DNA from: an uncultured Desulfovibrio sp.
Lineage (GTDB): Bacteria > Desulfobacterota > Desulfovibrionia > Desulfovibrionales > Desulfovibrionaceae
NCBI GenBank assembly: GCA_900553145.1
Contig: USCL01000144.1
Span: 1-9,373 of the forward strand
Reading direction: 5' to 3'
DNA length: 9,373 nucleotides
The first letter of the stretch is position 1. Every line of letters starts with the position of its first letter. Below the pieces are notes generated by a model. That model was given only the letters and a program-made list of their open reading frames with translations. It had not been told where the DNA came from and ran no database searches. Below are positions 1 through 6,290 of the stretch, in pieces. A program made the translations under genes and the position numbers.

Positions 1-22
1 GGATATCAAAGCCCTGTGACAT

Positions 23-52
23 AAAGCCTCCGTTTCCGGGGGCTTTTCTTTT
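23..52 (+). terminator. Rho-independent terminator of an upstream gene
   Basis: Arms 23-32 (AAAGCCTCCG) and 37-46 (CGGGGGCTTT) pair over 10 bp with one G-U and a 4-nt loop, and a T-rich tract (TTCTTTT) follows. It ends transcription of something that begins left of the window. The A-run on the 5' arm means it could also work weakly on the other strand. Confidence 0.85.
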
Positions 53-260
53 ATCCATCGAACTTGTTCAGAGTGCACTTTTTTGTGTCTTGCGTCATTG
101 TAGGGGCATGTAGGCAGAGGTGGAGAGAAAAGTGGATGAAGCCGCAGGCGGGGCCGCCGCCGCTTAGGCCGTTGAGGAAGGGGGATCGGATCTCTGGAGC
201 GTACCGTCCCATGACCGTGTGTGTCCTTTATGTATTGTTTTTGGGTAGTTAGGAGGTAAT
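53..260. other. Non-coding or decayed leader before the HNH remnant
   Basis: I see no convincing gene here. The longest open frames lack a ribosome binding site. One + frame (117-248) has GC-rich third positions and is broken by a single TAG at 165, so it could be the tail of a dead phage gene, but I do not recognise the peptide. An AGGAGGT at 251-257 is the ribosome binding site of the HNH remnant that follows. Confidence 0.3.
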
Positions 261-520
261 TTGTGGGTAAGCATGGAGGCATACAAGGCGTGGATTGTCT
301 TTCTGCGTGGACATGCGTTTTGCGTGATGTGCGGGAAGGCCCTGCGTGGTGCCGCCGCCGTGGTTGACTATATCCGCCATCACCGTGGCGATATTGCGTT
401 GTTCTGGGGCAAGAACAACTGGCAGACACTCTGCAAGTTTTGTCACGACTCCCGCAATCAGCGGTTAGAGCATGACGGCTATGACGAAACGGGATGCCCA
501 CGGACAAGGCGCATCCTTGA
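261..520 (+). pseudogene. Phage HNH endonuclease, decayed
   Basis: HNH endonucleases of this type sit just upstream of the terminase genes in many cos/pac prophages and help in genome packaging. The start is taken as TTG 261, four bases after a perfect AGGAGGT; ATG 273 in the same frame is the alternative. Visible motifs are a CxxC pair (C21, C24), a VVDYIRHHRGD segment, NNWQTLC (51-58) and a second CxxCH (C58, C61, H62), which match the zinc-binding HNH fold. The usual VDHI catalytic histidine is Tyr37. After residue 78 (GYDETG) the frame is lost: the conserved tail (MPTDKAHP, expected to be followed by WN) continues from 494 in a frame one base off, and its expected Trp codon is TGA at 518-520. 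In the original frame translation would run to 674 with an unrelated tail. Three independent lesions make it almost certainly non-functional. Confidence 0.8.
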
Positions 521-531
521 AATGTGGGGAT

Positions 532-734
532 GTGATAGGAGCAAGGGGCTTGGAACCGGAACAGTCCAGGCGGCTGCGGAGGGTGACGCCCGCCGAGAGT
601 TTTTTCCAGCACCCGGACGGCATGTCCGAAGGCGTAGTAGAACTGTGGCGGAGCATCGTCGAGGCTATTTTTAGGTTGGTGACGTGCCCCTGCTTTGGGC
701 CTACTGCGAAGAGTACACGCGCCGCAACCGTGCT
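532..734 (+). pseudogene. P27-family terminase small subunit, frameshifted fragment
   Basis: Terminase small subunits recognise phage DNA and recruit the large subunit for packaging. Here the conserved core is split across two frames. One frame (about 574-678) gives VTPAESFFQHPDGMSEG and then VELWRSIVEAIFRL; the other (678-734) continues as GDVPLLWAYCEEYTRRNRA. Joined by one extra base near 677-680, they read as the typical P27-type segment 'LSE..ELWRSIVEA..FR.GDVPLL.AYC'. The upstream end is undefined; GTG 532 is only the first possible start in that frame and the usual basic N-terminus is not seen. The 3' part of the gene is absent: the sequence passes directly into a tail fibre gene. Its position straight after an HNH gene matches the usual prophage order. 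The family call rests on pattern recognition, not a search. Confidence 0.6.
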
Positions 735-771
735 TCGTCGAGCGACCGTCGAAATCTCCTCCGGGCCCCGG

Positions 772-1203
772 ATGCTTTTCCAGCAAACGAGCGTACCCAC
801 AGGATGGATGAAAATCACCGTAGTGGAGTATAATAACGCCGCCCTGTGGCTCGTGACCGGAAACGTCACGAACTATATGGCGGGGCTGACTTTCTCCACG
901 GCTTTCGCTACGGGCAGGGCCACGACCGCCACGGCGGGGGGAGGAAGTGTCGGTTCCACCACTCTGACCGCGGTGCAAATGCCGAAACACAAGTACTCGG
1001 TGACGCACTACATCCGGCGCGAGTCCGGCGGGAACTACAAGTCATACCTGTACGCGGGGACGGGGCCGAATCTCGGTACAATGACATGCGCGGAAGCGGG
1101 AGGGAGCGGTGCGCACACGCACAGTTTTTCCGGCACTTCGCATTCCCATGCTCTGAATCTCAACGTCAAATACATCGACTTCATCGTCGCGCAAAAGGCA
1201 TAG
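772..1203 (+). pseudogene. Phage tail fibre/collar protein, C-terminal fragment
   Basis: The 143 residues read from ATG 772 match the C-terminal part of phage tail collar/fibre proteins. They hold an opening block MLFQQTSVPTGWMKITVVEY, a GGGSVGSTTL stretch, a degenerate MPKHKYSV where such proteins usually carry MPxHTHS, a GAHTHSFSGTSHSHALNL segment with HxH metal-binding pairs, and a LNVKYIDFIVAQK ending. These proteins form the receptor-binding tip of the tail. The homologous reading begins in frame a little before 772 (about 763), so ATG 772 is probably an internal Met rather than a native start, and no ribosome binding site precedes it. The N-terminal part is missing, and the frame upstream runs into the small-terminase remnant. 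The stop is followed directly by the ribosome binding site of the next gene. Confidence 0.75.
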
Positions 1204-1211
1204 GAGGAAAC

Positions 1212-1560
1212 ATGGCCGGATGCCCGTACAGGAATTTTGAGGACTGCCCGCAACACAACAAGAAAGGCGGGTGCGAACTGTGGATGAGCTACAGCGGCAA
1301 AGGCGGCGTGACGGATGCCAATATGGAGGGATGCGCCCTTGTGCTGACGCCCATGCTCCTGCTTGAAAACGCCAATGCCCTTGGCCTCGTGGCCGGAGAA
1401 GTGAACAAGGTGGGCGCCGAGGTTTCGTCGGGCCGCGTTGAAAACCTCCGGGAATGCGAAGCCACCCGCAGGCAGCTCATCGGGCTGGCGCACGGCGATC
1501 CCGCATTGATCCAACCTGAGCATACCCCGCCATACAGCCCTAGAGGCAAGCCATGCCTGA
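1212..1560 (+). pseudogene. Small Cys-containing phage protein, probable 3' frameshift
   Basis: This gene starts at ATG 1212 after a good AGGAGG (1203-1208) that overlaps the stop of the tail fibre fragment. The first ~110 residues look like real protein: MAGCPYRNFEDCPQHN, GGCELWMSYSG, a GCALVLTPMLLLENANALG stretch and an acidic/basic helix. Four early cysteines (about C4, C12, C21, C41) could bind a metal. I do not recognise the family; its place between the tail fibre and tail chaperone genes suggests a role in tail assembly. As written, the frame does not stop here but continues to 1820, overlapping the next gene by 268 bp with an implausible Ser/Thr/Trp-rich tail. A natural end in the +1 frame (LEASHA, TGA 1558-1560) overlaps the next start, so a one-base deletion near 1540 is the simplest explanation. 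A genuinely long overlapping ORF is the less likely alternative. Confidence 0.5.
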
Positions 1561-2140
1561 ATCCGTATCCATCATTGTGCCTGACGGGCTTGTCATCGTG
1601 GACGGCGAAGCGCTGGAGGCCGCATACGCATATCCCGAAGCCGTGCGCGCCGTTCAGTGGCGGAACGGCGTGGGGCATGTGGAGTTCGACGACGGCCGCC
1701 CCAACCTTGAATTTATGGCGGAGGGCGGCGACGTGGGCGATACGTACCGGGAGTATGTGCTTCCCGGCATCCGGGCTTTCGAGCGTGAACGGAAACGTCT
1801 TGACGCCGAAGCCGCCGTAGCCGAAGCGGCCCGGCCTGCCGAGTACAATGGCACGGAGGCCCGCTCCAAACGAGTGCGCGCCGAACGGGACGCAAGGTTG
1901 GCGGCCTGTGCATGGCTCGTCGAACGCCACCGCGATCAGCTCGCCAGCGGCGGGGAAACGACGCTCACGGACGCCGGGTATCTGAACTGGCTGGCGTACA
2001 GGCAGGCGCTCCGCGACTTGCCGCAACAACCGGGCTTCCCGTGGGAAGGGTCGGATGATCCCGTCTGTCCGTGGCCCATAGAACCGGGGAAGGTATGCGC
2101 TCCCGTACAGCATAGTTACGATGCAGGGAGAATACTGTAA
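1553..2140 (+). CDS. Phage tail fibre assembly / tail assembly chaperone-like protein
   Basis: The 195-residue protein starts at ATG 1553 behind a GAGG at 1543-1546. The N-terminal ~80 residues are a beta-rich domain (SIIVPDGLVIVDGEALEAAY, HVEFDDGRPNLEF). A charged, Ala-rich helical stretch follows (about 85-120). The C-terminal part reads RLAACAWLVERHRDQLAS, then NWLAYRQALRDLPQQPGFPW and CPWP, which is the signature of the phage tail assembly chaperone / Phage_tail_APC group; the usual form is 'LaaCDW...WaaYRqaLRDiPqQpGFP..v.WP'. Such proteins help fold or attach tail fibres. It is the only prophage gene here without visible damage, although its partner fibre is truncated. Its start overlaps the probable original stop of the previous gene, as in a compact phage operon. 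Confidence 0.7.
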   Translation: MPESVSIIVPDGLVIVDGEALEAAYAYPEAVRAVQWRNGVGHVEFDDGRPNLEFMAEGGDVGDTYREYVLPGIRAFERERKRLDAEAAVAEAARPAEYNGTEARSKRVRAERDARLAACAWLVERHRDQLASGGETTLTDAGYLNWLAYRQALRDLPQQPGFPWEGSDDPVCPWPIEPGKVCAPVQHSYDAGRIL

Positions 2141-2157
2141 AACAGTTACCAGAATGA

Positions 2158-2244
2158 GAGAGATGGGAGGCTGTCGCCGCTGGAATTGCGGGAGAAGCTC
2201 TCAAGTTGCTGGGAGGGAGAATTGCATATTGTGCTGGTGGTTAG
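2158..2244 (+). pseudogene. Short reading-frame scrap at the prophage edge
   Basis: Between the tail chaperone gene and the regulator gene one + frame reads WEAVAAGIAGEALKLLGG and then RIAYCAGG before TAG 2242-2244. It has no start codon, and a TGA lies just upstream at 2155-2157. The Ala/Gly-rich start resembles the first helix of phage holin-like or small membrane proteins, which often follow tail genes, but this is too short to name. It ends right on the last codons of the - strand regulator, so it may be a gene cut off at the junction between prophage and accessory module. It could equally be chance. Confidence 0.2.
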
Positions 2245-3812
2245 CCTACCCCGTTCTTCCGTTTGAGGATACGGTTTCTTTTTCCTCGTATGGTATTGGG
2301 GTGAACCCCCAGAAGCGTCGCGGCACCGTGTACTCCGGTAATCTTGCCGCCCGTTCTATTCAGAACCCATTCTATATAACGATCCGTCCACTCTTCAAGT
2401 GTGGGCAGGGAACCGTCTTCCGGCAGGGGAGGTAAGCTACATTCCTGTTGTCTGGTCCAGACGGGAGGTGCTGAGCGTGGCTGGAACGGAATTCTACGCC
2501 GTTTCAAATCTTCCGAGACGGTCAGAGGCAGGCACGTATTTCCTGTACGCGCCCGGATGACTGCCCGTTCAACCACATGCCGCAGTTCGCGAATATTGCC
2601 CGGCCAGTCATAGGCGCAAAGTGCGTCGATCTGATCTTCGGAAATATAGGGAGGCTGGCTCAGGCGCAGTTCCTCCCCTATCTTGTTGGCGAAGAACCGC
2701 GCTAAAATGGGTATGTCGATGCGGTGCTCACGCAGAGGCGGTATTTCGAGTGGATAGACGTTGAGACGATACCAGAGATCCTCTCGAAACGCCCCCTCCT
2801 CAACCATTTGCCTCAAGTCCCGGTGTGTAGCAGCAATCACACGAATATTCAGGGGAATGGCTCGGCTACTTCCGACACGCGTGACTTCCCGGTTGTCGAG
2901 CACGCGTAATAAGCCCACCTGCATGCGCCGTGGGAGTTCCCCTATCTCATCCAGAAAGATGGTACCGCCGTTGGCGGCCTCAAACAGGCCAGGACGGGTA
3001 GTCTGCGCCCCTGTGAACGCCCCTTTCTCATAGCCGAACAGCTCGCTTTCAAGGAGAGATTCCGCGATGGCTCCGCAATTGACCTTGACCAGCGGGTCAC
3101 GGGCCCGTTCCGAACAGGCGTGCAGGGTGTTCACGACAACCTCTTTTCCCGCACCCGTGGGACCGTGCACCAAAACGGTGCAATCGCTCCGGGCGATCTT
3201 TTTGATCTCGCTGAAAACCTGCCCAAGTCCACTGCACATGCCGAGCAGATGCGTTTGCTCGCTGGGTGGGGATGGAAAAAATTTTTCTTGTCCACTGAAT
3301 GTTCGGCTCATGCTCTCGCCCAAAGGCCGGGTGATACGGAAAAACAATTCCGCGTCCTGTTGGGTGAAGGCGTCGGGCCTGTTTGAGCAGAACGCCATCT
3401 GGAAAATGGATTCGCCTTGCGTGAACAATGGCACGCGCAGGTAACTCGCAAAGTCCTCCTGGCGGAGCAACATCTGGGAACGATCCTGAAACGGGTCTGC
3501 ATGTAGCAAATAGGGCTCGAAGCGATCGGTGCCCATGAGTGTTCCGATTTCCTCCTGCGTCAGCGAACTGGTTGCCAGCGTCATAATGCCTTCGATAATG
3601 CCACCGAGCGTGTCCGCAACTGGCACATAGCGCGTACTCGCGTAATGCCGGAAGCCGCAGAATATCCGGGTCAGCGGGTACTCTCTCCGAAGGTAGGCGA
3701 AGAGATAGCTGAGGGCGCTTTCAAAGCCAAGTTCTTCATACAGCAGCCGGCAGGAGTCGCCGCAGAACAGAGAACGTGCCTCGCTCCCATGGTCATCAAA
3801 CTGGATAGACAT
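2241..3812 (-). CDS. Sigma-54-dependent transcriptional activator (NtrC/NorR class)
   Basis: This 523-residue protein is an enhancer-binding activator that hydrolyses ATP to open promoters held by sigma-54 RNA polymerase. The N-terminal ~175 residues have the length and alpha/beta pattern of a GAF-like sensor and lack a receiver-type aspartate pocket, so it probably binds a small molecule rather than being phosphorylated. The AAA+ domain (about 190-425) is complete: Walker A GPTGAGKE (217-224), the sigma-54 contact loop GAFTGA (264-269), Walker B TIFLDE (284-289), ATHRD (328-332), FREDLWYRLNVYPLEIPPLR (342-361) and WPGNIREL (403-410). After a Pro-rich linker the C-terminus has a Fis-type helix-turn-helix (about 486-515: GKITGVHGAATLLGVHPNTI). 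Start ATG 3812 follows AAGGAG on the - strand. It is divergent from the SDR-ASST-DASS operon, whose promoter is of sigma-54 type, so it very likely controls that operon. Its 3' end has no clear terminator and runs into the prophage remnant in antisense. Confidence 0.92.
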   Translation of the reverse strand: MSIQFDDHGSEARSLFCGDSCRLLYEELGFESALSYLFAYLRREYPLTRIFCGFRHYASTRYVPVADTLGGIIEGIMTLATSSLTQEEIGTLMGTDRFEPYLLHADPFQDRSQMLLRQEDFASYLRVPLFTQGESIFQMAFCSNRPDAFTQQDAELFFRITRPLGESMSRTFSGQEKFFPSPPSEQTHLLGMCSGLGQVFSEIKKIARSDCTVLVHGPTGAGKEVVVNTLHACSERARDPLVKVNCGAIAESLLESELFGYEKGAFTGAQTTRPGLFEAANGGTIFLDEIGELPRRMQVGLLRVLDNREVTRVGSSRAIPLNIRVIAATHRDLRQMVEEGAFREDLWYRLNVYPLEIPPLREHRIDIPILARFFANKIGEELRLSQPPYISEDQIDALCAYDWPGNIRELRHVVERAVIRARTGNTCLPLTVSEDLKRRRIPFQPRSAPPVWTRQQECSLPPLPEDGSLPTLEEWTDRYIEWVLNRTGGKITGVHGAATLLGVHPNTIRGKRNRILKRKNGVG

Positions 3813-3845
3813 CTTCGCTCCTTTTTGGATTATTACTGAAAAAAG

Positions 3846-3886
3846 AGAGACTTTTTTTAAGCATTACTCTTGAAAAAAACAATAGT
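3846..3886 (-). promoter_or_regulatory. Possible sigma-70 promoter for the regulator gene
   Basis: Read on the - strand, TTGTTT and TAAAAA are separated by 17 bp and lie some 35-75 bp before the regulator start. Each hexamer matches the consensus only partly. The region is a homopolymer-rich AT stretch, so chance matches are expected. If real, it overlaps the palindrome at 3852-3878, which would fit autoregulation. Confidence 0.25.
3852..3878. promoter_or_regulatory. Imperfect palindrome, candidate activator (UAS) site
   Basis: TTTTTTTAAG (3852-3861) and CTTGAAAAAA (3869-3878) are inverted copies matching at 9 of 10 positions, around the spacer CATTACT. The centre is about 95 bp upstream of the predicted sigma-54 start, the usual distance for NtrC-class binding sites. 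A second A/T dyad (3839-3845 with 3851-3857) and a direct repeat of ATTACT 31 bp apart (3832 and 3863) lie beside it. The arms are mostly homopolymer, so the symmetry could be partly accidental. Confidence 0.35.
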
Positions 3887-3932
3887 TAAACAAATGAATA
3901 TTCTTTTTTATCTGATTTTATTTAAGAAAAAA

Positions 3933-3949
3933 TTGGCACGAACTATGCT
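3933..3949 (+). promoter_or_regulatory. Sigma-54 (-24/-12) promoter of the SDR-ASST-DASS operon
   Basis: TTGGCACG-AACT-ATGCT matches the sigma-54 consensus TTGGCACR-N4-TTGCW except for one base in the -12 element. The essential GG (3935-3936) and GC (3947-3948) are exactly 12 bp apart. Transcription would begin near 3960, giving a ~66-nt leader before the SDR start. The divergent sigma-54 activator next door makes the call strong. Confidence 0.85.
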
Positions 3950-3971
3950 CTTTTTTGAACAAAATAGGTGG

Positions 3972-4001
3972 CCAGACAAACCGGCGCAAAGCCGAGTCTG
4001 G
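3972..4001 (+). promoter_or_regulatory. Hairpin in the operon's predicted 5' leader
   Basis: CCAGAC (3972-3977) pairs with GTCTGG (3996-4001) and, inside it, CGGC (3982-3985) pairs with GCCG (3991-3994), leaving an AAAC/A internal loop and a GCAAA apical loop. It lies inside the predicted transcript, 11 nt before the ribosome binding site at 4013-4017, in otherwise AT-rich DNA. It may stabilise the mRNA or be a protein-binding site. It does not match a riboswitch I know. Confidence 0.4.
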
Positions 4002-4025
4002 ATACGCAGCAAAAGGAAACATTAT

Positions 4026-4793
4026 ATGAATGAAAACAAGAAATTAACAGGAAAAAAGGCGCTTGTGACCGGAGCGGGGCGCGGCCTTGGAAGGGCAATA
4101 GCACTGAAGCTCGCCCATGAAGGTGCCGCCGTAGCGGTATGGGCGCGTAGCGTCGATGAACTAGAAGCGACGGCCGCTCTCATCCGGGCCGAAGGCGGGA
4201 CGGTGTTCCCGATGGTTGCCGATGTATCCGATATCCCGACTATTGCGAGGCACGTCTCTGAAACATCCGGGATGCTGGGCGGACTGGATATCCTCGTCAA
4301 CAACGCGGGAGTGAATCGGCAGATGCCTGCCCTTGAAGTCACGGAAGAGGCTTGGGATGCCGTCATCAACATCAACCTCAAGGGTATGTTCTTTATTGCG
4401 CAGGCTGTGGCCCGCGACATGATCACGCGGGCGGGGGGGGATGGCCGTTCGTGCGGCGGAAGGATCATCAATATGTCCTCAAGCCTCGCGGGTTCGGTCC
4501 TTGAAAATCGTGTCCCTTATCTGGCGAGTAAGGGTGGGGTGAACCTCGTTACCCGCGCGCTGGCACTTGAACTTGCGCCGTACGGCATCACCGTCAATGC
4601 GGTAGGGCCCGCCATCGTGGATACGGCAATGACCCGCGGCATGGGGGCAAGCAGCATACATCCCAAAATGCTGTTCGGCAGGCTCATCGCCCCTGCGGAA
4701 ATCGCGGCGGCGGTCGCATATTTCGCCTCTCCGTCAGCGTCCATGACCACAGGGCAGGTGCTTTATGTGGATGCGGGATGGACCATCCACTGA
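4026..4793 (+). CDS. SDR-family NAD(P)-dependent oxidoreductase
   Basis: The 255-residue protein has the normal length of a classical short-chain dehydrogenase/reductase, a cytoplasmic enzyme that interconverts alcohols and ketones. Visible motifs are the cofactor loop TGAGRGLG (15-22), DV at 66-67, NNAG (92-95), the catalytic Ser152, Tyr165 and Lys169 (YLASK), the helix-4 Asn near 116 (NINLKG), and a FabG-like ending (TTGQVLYVDAGW). The segment after beta-2 is WARS with no acidic residue, which favours NADP(H) over NAD(H). ATG 4026 is preferred because AAGGA (4013-4017) lies 8 nt before it; the frame is open further upstream but that stretch contains the promoter. It is the first gene of the sigma-54 operon, 50 nt before the arylsulfotransferase-like gene. 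The substrate is unknown; sequence alone cannot separate a catabolic dehydrogenase from a FabG-like reductase, but the context favours catabolism. Confidence 0.9.
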   Translation: MNENKKLTGKKALVTGAGRGLGRAIALKLAHEGAAVAVWARSVDELEATAALIRAEGGTVFPMVADVSDIPTIARHVSETSGMLGGLDILVNNAGVNRQMPALEVTEEAWDAVININLKGMFFIAQAVARDMITRAGGDGRSCGGRIINMSSSLAGSVLENRVPYLASKGGVNLVTRALALELAPYGITVNAVGPAIVDTAMTRGMGASSIHPKMLFGRLIAPAEIAAAVAYFASPSASMTTGQVLYVDAGWTIH

Positions 4794-4843
4794 TTTTTCG
4801 GCCCGCGACAATTCCTTTTACCTTTTACGACAGGAGAGACAAC

Positions 4844-6238
4844 ATGGCTGGTGTACACGGCATTCCTACTGGCGTTCATCGTTACTTCAAGGACCTCTGT
4901 TTCGACGGGTACAATCTGTTCTCCCCGTACTTTTATAATGAGACGCACCTGATCGATATGGAAGGCAATATCGTTCACACATGGAAGAGCGACTACATGC
5001 CGGGTCTGTTCGCCCATCTGCTTCCCGATGGAACGCTCGTGCGCGGTATCCGTGTTCCCAATATGGCCGTCCGTTTTGCCGGGACGACTGGAGGCTTCGA
5101 ACGTTTCGACTGGGACGGGAACCTACTCCAGCGGTACGTCAAGAACGATCACGACACCGACGAGTGCCTTTCACATGCCTTCTGCCCCATGCCCAACGGA
5201 CATACAATGGTGATCTGCCTCGAAAAAAAGACCAACGAGGAAGCCTATGCCAGAGGCCGCAAGCTCGGAACGTTACCGGAGGAAGGCGAACTTTTCGAGG
5301 GCAAGGTGCATAAGGGCCTGTATCTCGATTACCTCATGGAAATCGATCAGGACAATAACGTGGTTTGGGAATGGCATTTGTGGGATCATGTGGGCGACGC
5401 TCCCGACGAGTTCAACCTCAATTACATCCTTCCCGCCACCCACGGCTATTTCTCCACTGTGGACTGGGTGCATTTCAACGCCGTGGATTACAATCCGCGC
5501 ACGGATCAGGTTGTGGTGACCTGCCGCAATTTTGGGGAATTCGTCATCATCGATCGCAAGACCGGCAAGTTGGTCTACCGTTGGGGTAACCCGGCCACCC
5601 ACAACCGGGGGCGCACGCCGTCCTATTGCTTCGACGGCGACGAACAGCTTTTCGGGCCGCACAATGCCCATTTTCTCGACAACGACAACATTCAGGTTTT
5701 TGACAACGGTTGCATGCGTCCGCAGGGGAATCGCTCCCGCGTGTTGGAAGTATGCCCCAAAACTGGCGAGATCGTATGGGAATACAAGTCCCATCACCCC
5801 TACAACTTTTGCTCGCCCTATCAAAGCTCGTCGCAACGTTTGCCCAACGGCAACGTGCTGGTCTGTGCCGCCGGACAGGGGCAGATATTTGAAGTGACTG
5901 GTGGCCCCGAACCCCGCGTGTGCTGGGAATTCGTTTGCCCGTGGCTCATGGACGGTACCATTACCAATTATCTTGACGATACTGATGCCTTCGTGGATCG
6001 CAGCACCGGTATCAACAAGGCGTTCATGAAGAACATGATCCACCGCGTCTATCGTTATGGCAAGGACTATCCGGCTTTTTCCGGAAGAGACCTTTCCGGC
6101 GGGCAGCCAATTGATCCTTCCATCGTCCGTCTCTGGGAAATCGAGCCCTACAAGTCCGGCCTTGCGCGTGCCCGTAAGGCCCCTTGGCCCACACAGGCCG
6201 AATATTCCCGTAATTTTGAAGCCAACCAGAAAAAGTAG
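4844..6238 (+). CDS. Arylsulfotransferase (ASST)-like beta-propeller protein, no signal peptide
   Basis: The 464-residue protein resembles the ASST families, which move a sulfuryl group from a phenolic sulfate ester to another phenol without PAPS. Six propeller-type strand repeats are visible: near 35-48 (HLIDMEGNIVHTW), 84-98, 163-178, 230-247 (GEFVIIDRKTGKLVYRWG), 298-313 (SRVLEVCPKTGEIVWEY) and 346-363. DWVHFNAVDYN (207-217) and GPHNAHFLDNDNIQVFDNG (271-289) correspond to His-bearing active-site segments of bacterial AssT, with H210 and H273/H276 as candidates and R297/R299 as a possible arginine. I could not place the His that is transiently sulfated in the characterised enzyme. Known AssT is periplasmic, but here the N-terminus (MAGVHGIPTGVHRYFKDLCF) has no signal peptide, so a cytoplasmic location is predicted. 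Start ATG 4844 has AGGAGA at 4832-4837; an in-frame ATG at 4778 overlaps the SDR gene and has no such site. The specific reaction is uncertain. Confidence 0.8.
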   Translation: MAGVHGIPTGVHRYFKDLCFDGYNLFSPYFYNETHLIDMEGNIVHTWKSDYMPGLFAHLLPDGTLVRGIRVPNMAVRFAGTTGGFERFDWDGNLLQRYVKNDHDTDECLSHAFCPMPNGHTMVICLEKKTNEEAYARGRKLGTLPEEGELFEGKVHKGLYLDYLMEIDQDNNVVWEWHLWDHVGDAPDEFNLNYILPATHGYFSTVDWVHFNAVDYNPRTDQVVVTCRNFGEFVIIDRKTGKLVYRWGNPATHNRGRTPSYCFDGDEQLFGPHNAHFLDNDNIQVFDNGCMRPQGNRSRVLEVCPKTGEIVWEYKSHHPYNFCSPYQSSSQRLPNGNVLVCAAGQGQIFEVTGGPEPRVCWEFVCPWLMDGTITNYLDDTDAFVDRSTGINKAFMKNMIHRVYRYGKDYPAFSGRDLSGGQPIDPSIVRLWEIEPYKSGLARARKAPWPTQAEYSRNFEANQKK

Positions 6239-6252
6239 GCCTTGCTGCACAT

Positions 6253-6290
6253 AGGTGCCCTTTCCCATAGGGCCATTGCGCGGGGCACCT
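6253..6290 (+). other. Intercistronic inverted repeat
   Basis: AGGTGCCC (6253-6260) and GGGCACCT (6283-6290) form a perfect 8-bp stem around 22 nt that hold a smaller CCC-ATA-GGG stem (6264-6272). No T-run follows, so it is not an ordinary terminator. It lies in the unusually long 116-nt gap between the ASST-like and permease genes and may act as an mRNA processing or stability element. The rest of the gap is G/C tracts and a polypyrimidine stretch. Confidence 0.4.

Noticed and set aside
64..252. 62-codon + strand ORF from TTG 64, and a second frame 117-248 broken by TAG 165
   Set aside because: Neither has a ribosome binding site or recognisable family; kept only as possible decayed phage sequence.
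472..1203. Single 243-codon + strand gene covering the terminase and tail fibre parts
   Set aside because: There is no ribosome binding site at 472, and the frame chains unrelated remnants by chance: HNH-overlap sequence, half a small terminase, then a tail fibre end.
1289..2113. 274-codon - strand ORF across the phage genes
   Set aside because: It is antisense to the phage protein and tail chaperone reading frames; its peptide has no domain pattern and no ribosome binding site context.
2121..2435. 104-codon + strand ORF over the regulator's 3' end
   Set aside because: It is antisense to the helix-turn-helix region of the regulator and has no family resemblance.
3870..4025. N-terminal extension of the SDR protein from ATG 3870
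   Set aside because: This stretch contains the sigma-54 promoter and a leader hairpin, and the extension is not SDR-like. ATG 4026 has a proper ribosome binding site and gives the family length.
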